From Girardinichthys multiradiatus (lineage: Eukaryota; Chordata; Actinopteri; Cyprinodontiformes; Goodeidae), in contig NC_061817.1 in NCBI RefSeq assembly GCF_021462225.1, positions 1,327,326 through 1,391,325 of the forward strand: a stretch of 64,000 bases of DNA, read 5' to 3'. The notes below the pieces were generated by a model. The model made no database searches, had not been told where the DNA came from, and was given only the letters and a program-made list of their open reading frames with translations. This document shows, one piece after another, positions 1 through 8,920 of the stretch (position 1 is the first letter of the stretch; each line of letters begins with the position of its first letter). Both the position numbers and the translations under genes were made by a program.

Positions 1-3000
1 CGTGGTTGAACGTGAACATTTTAATAACCATGAAATAAGGAGACCTTTTACCATACCGCCGCCCTGTCCAAGTAACGTTCCAGATTTAGCCGCATTCTAT
101 ACAAACATCATGTGTATCCTCATTGAATTAGCCGATGCTGCGAGATCGTTAACCAGACGTAACGACGTTGTGCAGCTGGAATTAGTGGGTGAAAATCTCA
201 ATCGTCACATCACATTTACTGTTACAGATGATGGAAATATGATCCTGCCTGCTTTCGAAAACTTCCTCGACGATTTAGTACAATCGAATGCAAATATACC
301 TGTAGATAATAACATGGAATTTGTTCTTCAGGTTGTTAATGACCCAGCAGGAGGTTCTAAGCGTAAAGCTGCAGGAACGTTAGACTGTGAACTGTTTAAT
401 AAGAAAATGCGTCATTTGTATATTATAAACAATACCGGTAATCAGTTATGTTTTGCAATCAGCCTCGCACACGTCTCTGATCCTGAGCTCACGGATCACC
501 GTGCTGTAGAACTGGGGAGGAGATGGCAGCATCAGGCAGGCCTCGACGAGCAAACAGCAGTTACTTTTAGTGATATTGGTAAATTTGAAACCATTCTGAA
601 GAGAAAAATTGTAGTGTTTCACAGAACCACAGGCTCTACTGCTCTGTGTAAATTTGAGACCAGTTTCCCTGATCGTTCAAACCCTCTGTTTTTGCTGTTA
701 TTTCAAGGTCATTACTATGGGATAAAAAATCTCAAAGGTTTTATGGGGTGCAGATATATTTGTAATTACTGTTACGCCAGCTATGATAATGCAAACACAC
801 ACCATTGTGAAGGTTATTGTCCAGTGTGTCAAACATATAAATGTATGCAAGAGATTAGCAATCCTGTAAGCTGTGCAGGCTGTGAAAGAATCTGTTCCTC
901 ATGTTTCAGCAGACACAGGGAACCGCGCATCAGAAATAGTGCTGAAAGGCCTATGAGTGACTGTGAGTTGGTAAAACTGTGTAAAGTATGCAAACGGATA
1001 TACGTTATTCCAATCAGTAAACCGAATAAACCACACGTGTGTAATGTAAAATGCAGTATTTGCGGTGAAAATGTACCTCCCAGCCTAGACATTACATGCG
1101 ATGATCATAAGTGTTACATTCTGCCTTGCAGTGCAATTAATCAACTTGATGATGAACTGATTTTTTATGATTTCGAATGCCTCGTAAATGAGAGCGGCGT
1201 GCATACCCCCTTTCTGGTCTGTGCTAAAACGTTGAAAGGTGATAAATGGCATGCTTATGAACTGAATTGCACCCAAACATTTCTCCTGCATTTCAGGAGG
1301 CCGAAGTACAGAGGCTTCACCTTAATAGCGCACAATGCGCGGGGGTACGATGGTTACCTGATTCTCACAGCTATGCTGCAGTTAGGCATTAAACCTCATC
1401 TCATCATGGTAGGAAGTAAACTTCTCTGTTTAACCGACCCTGATTACAGGTTAAAATACATTGATAGCTTGTCCTTTATGTGCATAAAGCTTAGCACCAT
1501 GCCGAAAGCGTTAGGCTTTACCGATCAAAGCAAGGGTTTTTTTCCCCACCTATTTTCCTCTGAACAACGTCTCCAGTATGTGGGGCCTTTTCCTCCTCCA
1601 TCCTCCTACGCTGTAGAACGCATGAGTCTTCAAGAACAACAGGTGTTTAGCAGCTGGTACAGAGAAGCGAGCAAAGAGGTCTTTGACTTTAAGAAAGAAG
1701 CACTTTGTTATTGTAAAAATGACGTTGAAATTCTTTCTCAAGGATGCTTAAGATTCAGAGACGAGTTCTTTAAGGAGACAAGTGTGGATCCGTTTAAAAG
1801 TATCACAATAGCATCAGCCTGCATGAAGGTTTTTGTAACCAATTTCCTTCCTCCTCAAACCTTAGCCATTCCATCACCTCTGGACTACAGACGTAGCAGT
1901 AAAACGTTCTCCAGCGCGTCCATTCAATGGCTCGGCTGGATTGCAGACAGCAGAGCCATATTTATCGAGCATGCATTAAATAGGGGTGAAAAGAAAATCG
2001 GCCCATATTCAGTGGATGGGTATGCAGAGATTAACGGTGTCAAAGTTGCGTTTGAATTTTACGGCTGTTTTTTCCACGGCTGTAAAAAGTGTTACATGCC
2101 TCATGACAAGTGTCCGTTGAGAGGGGTCGCATTTGAACAGTTTTACGCAGCCACTGTTGAGAGAAGCAAGGTGTTACAAACAGTGTACGGCCTTCGCCTC
2201 GAGGTCATCTGGGAGCATGAGTGGATTGAAATGAAAAAAATCAGACCCAGGGGAGATCAGCTTTCTTGAGAAAGTTAATGCACCCGAACCGCTATCCCCC
2301 CGGGATGCTCTGTATGGTGGACGCACCTGTCCTATGAAGTTGAGGTACACAGCGGAACCGGATGAAACTGTACACTATGTGGATTACACATCTCTGTACC
2401 CTTATGTAAACGCCAACTGCGTTTTTCCCCTCAGACACCCCACCATCATTTACAAAGATTTTGATGACCCCAGCAGCTACTTCGGTATAATCAAAGCTGT
2501 GGTCTACCCACCACGTAACCTGTTGTTCCCTGTTTTACCTTACAGAACATCCCAAGGTAAACTTGTGTTCACTCTCTGCCGCACATGCGCTGAAATAAAT
2601 AACCAGTCAGGTCCCTGCATGCATAGTGATGAGGACAGAGCTCTGACGGGTGTATGGGTGAGTGTAGAACTCTGTAAAGCGTTGGAGTGTAGTTATCGTC
2701 TTGCTAAAATCACAGAGGTGTGGCATTTTGAAAAGAGAAGTGATACAATCTTTAAAGGTTACATTCATTGCTTTTTAAAGGGTAAGCAGGAGGCTTCAGG
2801 CTATCCGTCTGAAGCAGTGGATCAGGAGAGTAAGTCAAAGTATATAAGCGACTACAAACTGCATCAGGGTATCCAATTAGACCCTGAGAAAATCGAGATG
2901 AATCCTGCCAAAAGGCAGGTTGCAAAATTGTGTTTAAACAGTTTTTGGGGGAAATTTGCGCAAAGAAGTGATCTGTCTCAGACCACAGTCATCACTAACC

Positions 3001-3638
3001 CTGAAGACTTTTTCAGCTTCATGTTCTCGAGTAAATACAGGGTTAACTATTTTCATTTTTTCAACCCTGAAATGTGTGTAGTGCAGTGGAATTTCAGTAA
3101 ACGTGTCATATATCCACCAAGTAAGACAAATAATGTGTTTATAGCAGCATTCACCACCGCTTATGCACGTTTAAAACTTCTCAGCAGCATGGAGAAGTTA
3201 CAGGACAGATTGATTTATATTGACACGGACAGTTTGATTTATGTGACAAAAAGTGGTGAAACTCCTCTGGAATTGGGGAATTATCTGGGTGATCTTACTG
3301 ACGAGTTAGATGGTGACAGCATTTCGGAGTTTGCATCGACAGGACCCAAGAGTTATGCATACCAAACTAAAAACCGTAAAAAAGTAGTGATACGTGCTAA
3401 AGGCATCACTCAGACGCATGAATGCAGCGAGAGGGTCAATTTTGACAGCATCAAAGGGCTGGTCGAGGGCTACTTACAGAGGTCCAGTGAGGGTGTCATT
3501 GAAATCCCTCAACACACGATCAGGAGGGATAAAAAGAGATTCCGTTTGACAAACGCGACATTTCTTAAAACGTTTCGATTGGTGTATGATAAGAGACGTC
3601 TTTTTTCTGACGGGACAACTCTGCCTTTCGGTTATTAG
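1..3638 (+). CDS. polB: Protein-primed family B DNA polymerase (Polinton PolB), 5' partial, one +1 frame change
   Basis: This is the replicative polymerase of the element. The N-terminal part visible here has a segment around 460-480 (LCFAISLAH) resembling the OTU-like region of many Polinton polymerases, then a cysteine-rich zinc-binding region (about 790-1065). The 3'-5' exonuclease follows, with ExoI FYDFEC near 1165, ExoII AHNARGYDGY near 1330 and ExoIII YCKNDVE near 1710. A VSR/restriction-endonuclease-like motif FYGCFFHGC sits near 2055. Polymerase motif A DYTSLYPY is near 2380, motif B LCLNSFWGKF near 2930 and motif C YIDTDS near 3217. The first frame stops at 2267-2269; the second frame is open from 2235, so the frame must change by +1 between about 2235 and 2267, at or just after a run of seven A (2234-2240). 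The same change is present in copy 2. The true start is outside the window. Confidence 0.93.
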
Positions 3639-3668
3639 AGTTGAAGAAGAAATAAAATAAAAAGTCAC

Positions 3669-4340
3669 ATGGATTTACAGGAGATTGATTTTGATCCTAG
3701 ATTTAGAGCACCTTTCTCATGTATGATTGTTGGACCCAGCGGCTGCGGGAAAACTTTCTTTGTAAAAAGTATTTTACAAAACTGTAATCATGTCATGGAT
3801 ATTGTTCCAGAAAATATTGTATGGATTTACACATCTTTTCAACCCATGTATGCTGAATTGCAGAAGATGAATAAAAATATTACCTTTGTGGAAGGATTGC
3901 CTCATTCTTTTGAAGATGAAAACCTGTTTCCTCCTGATCAGAATCATCTGATTATTTTAGACGATGTTATTGCTCAAGCCTCAGATGATGAAAACGTGAT
4001 GAAGGTCTTTACCCAGTTTCGTAACCATCGTAATATGAGTGTTATTATGCTGACTCAGAATGTATTTCATCAGGGAAAGTTCAGTCGCACTATTAGTTTG
4101 AACTGTAATTATATGGTGTTGTTTAAGAACCTGAGAGATAAACTCCAGCTGAATATACTGGCCCGCCAAATGTTTCCATCTCAAAAGGGTCTCTTCTTGG
4201 AGAGTTTTGAAGACGCAACGAGAGAAGCTCATGGATATTTAATCATCGATTTTATGCCTACCTGCCCAGAACATTTCAGACTGAGAACGGGGATACTTCC
4301 TCAGCAGTGGCCTGCTGTGTACGTACCCAGAACAAAGTAA
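3669..4340 (+). CDS. Genome-packaging ATPase (FtsK/HerA, A32-like)
   Basis: The 223-residue protein is the predicted motor that pumps DNA into Polinton-type capsids. Walker A GPSGCGKT is at residues 22-29 and Walker B LIILDDV at about 93-99, followed by a conserved TQNVFHQGKFSR segment that fits the sensor region of the family. The length matches other Polinton/virophage packaging ATPases. It starts 30 bases after the polymerase stop and ends 6 bases before the next ATG, so the + block is tightly packed. The frame is intact here and in copy 2 (41,423-42,094), and the two proteins differ at only a few positions, which makes this one of the best conserved genes of the pair. Confidence 0.93.
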   Translation: MDLQEIDFDPRFRAPFSCMIVGPSGCGKTFFVKSILQNCNHVMDIVPENIVWIYTSFQPMYAELQKMNKNITFVEGLPHSFEDENLFPPDQNHLIILDDVIAQASDDENVMKVFTQFRNHRNMSVIMLTQNVFHQGKFSRTISLNCNYMVLFKNLRDKLQLNILARQMFPSQKGLFLESFEDATREAHGYLIIDFMPTCPEHFRLRTGILPQQWPAVYVPRTK

Positions 4341-4346
4341 GTCATC

Positions 4347-4688
4347 ATGTCTGCGCGTATAAAAAGGAATTTACCATTATTCAGAGCTTTGTACCAGGCC
4401 TGTCCACAGAAACGTAAAGATATTCTCGCACACTGCTCTCCCGACTTTATTCAGGCTCTGTGCGAGATTGCACTGAATATCCTAAAAGGTAACATTAAAC
4501 TATCACCCTCTCAACACCGACAATTGAAGAAACAAAGAAATATCATCAGATTGTTGGGTGATAAAAGAACCGGGATAAAAACTAAACAGCTGGCTCTCAA
4601 AAAGCAATGAGGTGGTTTTATTCTCCCCATCTTAACAGCTCTTGCACCCTTGATCAGTGATCTAGTGGGTGGTATAATCAGGAGATAA
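4347..4688 (+). pseudogene. Small basic protein with hydrophobic GG-rich tail, split by an in-frame TGA
   Basis: An 87-codon basic frame (4347-4610) ends at TGA 4608-4610. Immediately after the TGA the same frame continues for 25 codons into a hydrophobic, glycine-flanked stretch (begins GGFILPILTALAPLI) and stops at TAA 4686-4688. In copy 2 the TGA codon is GGA, so basic body and hydrophobic tail form one continuous frame there. Basic body plus amphipathic tail recalls the small membrane-active or core peptides of adenovirus-like capsids (pVI/pX, melittin-like), but this is inference from composition. The final TAA overlaps the next ATG (TAATG). Either the gene is truncated in this copy, or the 87-residue form is a product in its own right. 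Confidence 0.6.
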
Positions 4689-5525
4689 TGTCTCTCAGAA
4701 CATCGCAGAAGATGTTTCTCATTTCACCTCATCAATTCAAGCGTCTGACACAGTCAGACACGTCCATCAGACAGACGGCGGAGGAGAATTTGGATGCTGA
4801 AATGAGAGCGATATTAAACGAGCCCGGTTTGACTTCTTATGAAAAAATCAAGAGATACGATGCTCTTCTCCAGAGGTATCTGACTTTACTTAAGCAAGGT
4901 GTCAAAGAAGAAAAACAGCGGGTCAGTTTAACGCTGCAGCGTGACACAGAGGTTCCTGAACATGAGCGGTCCCAAGAAAAACAAGGCCCAGGGCAGGACG
5001 AGGCCCCTAAGGATCAGGTTCTTACGGAAGTACTGAAAAGCCTTCCTAAACACAACCGTAAAAATGCCGAGTACATTTTGAAGAAATTATCCGAAAGAAG
5101 TGAGTTGGACTTCGCGAGGTGAATTTGTATTTAAAGGAAATGTTATAAAAGGGTCTCACATGATTGATTTGTTGAAAAATCTCATGCTTCCGTTTAAAAA
5201 ATCTGGAGCATCACAAACCTGAGGATGGTCTGACTTTCTACACACCTTGTCAGAGGTAAACATCCCTATATCTTCAGTCATTAACCCTTATGCTCGTGAA
5301 GAATATAGACGTTTCAAAACAGAGGGTACATCGATTGAAAATGGGGGTACACCCCCCAGCGTTAAGCAGAGAAGAAAAAGAAGAAGAAGGCAGATAACTC
5401 ATTCTCCCTACTGGTCGAGATCTGAGCTGGAAGATCCAAAAATGCTGATGGGAGATCAAAAAGGTCTCTTCGTAAGACGACACTACCACCCCGATGGATT
5501 ACATTTTCACCATAAACCGTTATAA
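4688..5525 (+). pseudogene. Conserved Polinton protein of unknown function, frameshifted
   Basis: The frame opens with MSLRTSQKMFLIS and has a helical, charged N-terminal half (residues 1-140) containing a TSYEKIKRYDALLQRYL segment. It breaks near 5098, where copy 2 has two more bases, and a further stop occurs at 5219-5221 where copy 2 reads CAA. The C-terminal part continues at 5247-5525 with NIPISSVINPYAREEYR, a basic KQRRKRRRR run that could be a nuclear-localisation or DNA-binding signal, and an HFHHKPL end. In copy 2 the whole protein is about 279 codons with a single nonsense codon. Its place between the basic/hydrophobic gene and the convergent terminator fits a structural or DNA-binding virion protein, but no family is recognised. 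Confidence 0.7.
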
Positions 5526-5745
5526 GAAAATGAAACATGTAGCCTATTTCTTTTATTCAATAAAATATTTATTAATTATATTTTTCAAGTCTAACTTCGT
5601 TCTCTACTTCACACACTAACATATGATATCATTACACAAATATTAAATCATAAGAAGAAAAAAAAAAAAAACAATGAAAAAAAAATAAGACAATTTAAAT
5701 TCCATAACAATCCATAAATATCTCCAAAGAGCATGTTCCGTGAGT
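5526..5745. terminator. Convergent gene junction with poly(A) signals on both strands
   Basis: AT-rich 220-base spacer where the + block and the - block converge. AATAAA lies at 5559-5564 on the + strand; TTTATT at 5552-5557 and 5568-5573 gives AATAAA on the - strand. Copy 2 keeps the same arrangement near 40,191-40,205. No coding frame is seen. Confidence 0.6.
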
Positions 5746-6237
5746 TTAAAATGTACAACTTTGATTAATGACACATTTCTGATATTTTTTCACAAAGTTA
5801 GATACCATTAAATCATTCTTAATCACATCTCCGGTGTATTTCGACAACACTTGCTGCAGTGATAATCCGCACGCTCTATGACATAGATAAAAAATGCAAT
5901 GGTGACCGCACACAGTGGACAGAGTGTTTTGAAGCTGATTATTATGATACAATATTTTTGAGGATCTGTCTTCTAAAAATGTTACGATGCTTGACGGGTA
6001 GAACTCGAAATCCGGAGAGAATCCATAAGAGTCAAAAAAGCTGGATTGACCATTCTCATCCAAAGTCAGAGCTAGCCAGTGTTCTCCCGGCATGTGTGAA
6101 GGATGTGTGTTCACAATAAAGTAGGCCGGCCCTGGGAATTTGTCAGCTAGCAGCGGCAGCTGGTCGCACGGCCATACACCACAAAACAAATCTCCCAGCA
6201 GATGACGCATCAGGCTCTCAATTTCATGATTATTCAT
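5746..6237 (-). CDS. Adenain-like cysteine protease
   Basis: A 163-residue Ulp1/adenain-type maturation protease that would process capsid precursors. The catalytic pattern is visible: His53 in GEHW, acidic Asp69 in FFDSYG, Gln103, and Cys110 in VCGHHC. The Q-to-C spacing of seven residues is the same as in adenovirus protease. It starts 12 bases downstream of the major capsid gene stop on the same strand, as in other Polintons. The frame is complete. Copy 2 carries a close homologue (39,527-40,000) with a frameshifted C-terminus. Confidence 0.9.
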   Translation of the reverse strand: MNNHEIESLMRHLLGDLFCGVWPCDQLPLLADKFPGPAYFIVNTHPSHMPGEHWLALTLDENGQSSFFDSYGFSPDFEFYPSSIVTFLEDRSSKILYHNNQLQNTLSTVCGHHCIFYLCHRACGLSLQQVLSKYTGDVIKNDLMVSNFVKKYQKCVINQSCTF

Positions 6238-6248
6238 GTCTGATTAGA

Positions 6249-7556
6249 TTAATAATAATCCACCAGCACACGCCTCTTTGAATCAATCTCTAAAATAGAG
6301 TCATAACAAGCGTAGATGATCAGCGTGGTGGTATGAGGCAACGGGTTTCTGAAGCGCATTTCCAATCTTAAATTTCCACTGGAAACTGGAGATAGAGCAT
6401 CTGTGTCCTCACCCGGGTTAAGATTAAATGTGAATAGAGAGTATCCTTGATTAAATTCCTGACGTGTTATACTCAGTGGAAGATCTTTTAGATGTCGTCC
6501 TGTAGCCGTAAACAAGTTGTAATACTCTCTCACTGAATGACCTTGGTTAAAATTGGGCTGGAAGGCTTTAGCAGGAATTTGTCTGCCATCCTTACACAAA
6601 GCTAAATATTCCATATCAAAATGATTAAAGTTAAACGGATTGAGATTGCGTGTTCCTGTAAAAGCGTCATGATCCAGTAACGCAATCACCACATACTTGG
6701 GAAAGATGCCTAAGAAAAGATTCTCTTGGTTGCATACCCTTGAATTTTCAGGGATGGAATATGTTTTTACATTCACACGTGAAAGTGGATACAGAGCATT
6801 TGCCTTCATTAAAGCTGAAGCGTGCCCCAGTCGTGCAGCTGGAGAGACAGTAACTTTTTTGATAAAAAGAGATGCTCCTAATATCCTGAGTTTGTAAGTA
6901 GAGTCTCTTGCTGCCATGAGACAAAAGGCATCGTTGGCTCTTGTAAGTTTAATTTTAAGGTCAACAGAGTTTAAAAGAAGTCTCTCACAGAAAAATATGT
7001 CTGCATGCAGGGGACCTAGGAGATGTACCTCCCTGTAATTTCCCGTAAAGCCTGCTCTGCTGTTAAGACCTTGGTTAGGGCCATTAGTTGTAACAATAGA
7101 GTTCAGAGCCCCTGCAGTGTCTTTATAAAAAAGACCAGAGCTAAACTGGGTTTTTAAAGAATCCTCAGAAAAGTTTAACAATGTCTCAATCATGGCTCTA
7201 TATGGATGTGTGGCGCTGGATTGTGAAATCATTCGATCTCCGAGAGTGACGTCACACTGACTGAAGATGGTGTTTAACGGATAGTTGATGAGCCCTACAG
7301 GTGCATCATCTGGCAGGTTTGTTCCATCCTCGTTAGTAATTTTCACTCTGAGATGCAACAGCGTATCGTTGAGATCCAGATACTTTTCTCCGTCTCCTGG
7401 AATGAAAAACTCGATCGGGCCTCCATCGGTGATTGCTGATAAAGGCTGGATCTCGGTGTAAATTTTATCTTCGATCGATAGCTGCGTCATCGGGGCAGAA
7501 AATAAGTCCAGCTCTGCCAGCGTGCACTCTGATGATTTGTTATGTAAAAGAGCCAT
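6249..7556 (-). CDS. Major capsid protein (hexon-like, double jelly-roll)
   Basis: A 435-residue protein in the position and size range of Polinton/adintovirus major capsid proteins. It opens with a segment about avoiding free ends typical of the family (ELDLFSAPMTQLSIEDKIYTEI), followed by PIEFFIPGDGEKYLDL and LRVKITNEDG strands, and it ends with LRLEMRFRNPLPHTTTLIIYA, the second jelly-roll closure. The start ATG (7554-7556) overlaps the TAA of the upstream gene as TAATG on the - strand. The frame is intact here, while copy 2 has one nonsense codon and two frameshifts. Assignment rests on family resemblance and gene order; a structure prediction would confirm the two jelly-rolls. Confidence 0.9.
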   Translation of the reverse strand: MALLHNKSSECTLAELDLFSAPMTQLSIEDKIYTEIQPLSAITDGGPIEFFIPGDGEKYLDLNDTLLHLRVKITNEDGTNLPDDAPVGLINYPLNTIFSQCDVTLGDRMISQSSATHPYRAMIETLLNFSEDSLKTQFSSGLFYKDTAGALNSIVTTNGPNQGLNSRAGFTGNYREVHLLGPLHADIFFCERLLLNSVDLKIKLTRANDAFCLMAARDSTYKLRILGASLFIKKVTVSPAARLGHASALMKANALYPLSRVNVKTYSIPENSRVCNQENLFLGIFPKYVVIALLDHDAFTGTRNLNPFNFNHFDMEYLALCKDGRQIPAKAFQPNFNQGHSVREYYNLFTATGRHLKDLPLSITRQEFNQGYSLFTFNLNPGEDTDALSPVSSGNLRLEMRFRNPLPHTTTLIIYACYDSILEIDSKRRVLVDYY

Positions 7557-7996
7557 TATTTAAATATATCAAAACTTGCGGATGACTTCCTTCCTCTTCG
7601 TTTGTCAGCTGCGACTGATCTTTTTCGCGTTTGTCGTTGTTTTTTAACCGTCCTTAAACGATCACCAGGGTGTCTTGTTCTGGGTCTTTTGGATAAAACC
7701 ATAATTCCTGAACCTTCTTGACCGTCGGTGTGTGTAGAACCACTCATTTTACTCACGGCTCTACCGATGACATCCAAAGCGATATTTGATGCAGCCGTTT
7801 TAAGATGGGGTTTTGCAATTGCAAATCCTTTTTTAACCAGAGGGGATACGAAGCGGAATAATTTTGAAAATAATGATCCAATTCTGCGTCCGTACATGAC
7901 CGGGGCCCCATAAAACCCTGGCAGATTACCGCCTGATTGACTTACATAGTAATTTACAAAGCGATTTGGATCACGTCTCAGACTTAGCTGTGCCAT
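7556..7996 (-). CDS. Basic virion protein, pVI/pX-like
   Basis: About 146 residues from the preferred start MAQLSLRRDPNRF at 7996; an upstream in-frame ATG at 8056 adds 20 residues that look unlike the rest. A glycine/tyrosine-rich N-terminus (GFYGAPVMYGRRIGSLF) leads into an amphipathic segment (LFRFVSPLVKKGFAIAKPH), then a strongly basic tail (RPRTRHPGDRLRTVKKQRQ, KRGRKS). This layout matches adenovirus-type membrane-active or core proteins pVI/pX and the equivalent Polinton gene. It sits between minor and major capsid genes and overlaps the latter by one base. The homologue in copy 2 (37,771-38,214) is intact. Confidence 0.75.
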   Translation of the reverse strand: MAQLSLRRDPNRFVNYYVSQSGGNLPGFYGAPVMYGRRIGSLFSKLFRFVSPLVKKGFAIAKPHLKTAASNIALDVIGRAVSKMSGSTHTDGQEGSGIMVLSKRPRTRHPGDRLRTVKKQRQTRKRSVAADKRRGRKSSASFDIFK

Positions 7997-8108
7997 GTTC
8001 TCTCTTGCCTGCTTGATGCAGTGTTGAATGACCAGCGTAATATGAATGATAACCAATCAATCTTAGAGGTTATATACATATCTCTGGAATAGTTTATACA
8101 AATAAAAT

Positions 8109-8882
8109 TTATCTCAGGCTACGTTGTGATATCACCGGTCTGAAGTGTAGTCTTATGACTGTCTTTCCATAGACGAAATTTACAGGAACGTTTTGGTCCG
8201 ATTTAATTTCTATATTGATATTTTCAATATGTCTTCTGGAGACTGGAAGGTAGTGGGTGGGGTTAAACGTCTGAGTAATCATATCACTGAATTTGCCTTG
8301 TACTTTGACGGTCCGCAGTAAAGGTGCAAAAGTGTCGCCTACTATTTGTGTGCTGACCATGTCGCTGTAACAGTATAGGTGATAGAAACCAGCCTTTATA
8401 TCCGCCGGAAAAGAAGCCAGTTTTGGTTCAGAAACATGAATCCATTCCCCTGATTTCACGCCCATCATATAAGCTAGAGTGCTGAAGAAGCGTATTTCAT
8501 ACGGACTGTTTGCTTGAAATGCAAATCTCTTTTGAACTTTGCTGAATTTAATGCGGATACCAAAGTTCATTTTTTTGAAAAACAGTTCCATCTCTGTCTC
8601 GAGTTGAATAATGCTGTTATAGTAGCCACTTCTGATCCTTTGCGTATTGATCTCCACATCACCAACCTTCCTCCATTCAAAGTAGGCATCATAATCCGGT
8701 AAATTATGCCATGTATGAGGGTATGAAATATCTGCTAATGCAACCATCCATTGGCCTTCTAAATCAATATGTTGAGCTAAATTCACACGGAAACTTGAAC
8801 TGGTATTATTTTTAAACACTTCAATGCTAGCATTAGATGGAAGAGTAACGTAAAAGCCATCATCCTCTACCTGACGGTTCAT
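8109..8882 (-). CDS. Minor capsid (penton-like) protein
   Basis: A 257-residue protein at the usual Polinton penton position between integrase and the pVI/pX-like gene. It contains the conserved FYVTLPSNAS start, a WMVALADISYPHTWHNL segment seen in Polinton minor capsid proteins, and a C-terminal NVPVNFVYGKTVIRLHFRP strand consistent with a single jelly-roll. The frame is complete. In copy 2 the gene is split by a 1.8 kb insertion after the codons for STLAY. The role is inferred from family and gene order. Confidence 0.85.
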   Translation of the reverse strand: MNRQVEDDGFYVTLPSNASIEVFKNNTSSSFRVNLAQHIDLEGQWMVALADISYPHTWHNLPDYDAYFEWRKVGDVEINTQRIRSGYYNSIIQLETEMELFFKKMNFGIRIKFSKVQKRFAFQANSPYEIRFFSTLAYMMGVKSGEWIHVSEPKLASFPADIKAGFYHLYCYSDMVSTQIVGDTFAPLLRTVKVQGKFSDMITQTFNPTHYLPVSRRHIENINIEIKSDQNVPVNFVYGKTVIRLHFRPVISQRSLR

Positions 8883-8920
8883 GATGCTGTGTCAACTGTG
8901 AGGTTTAGTGCCAACCTTTT

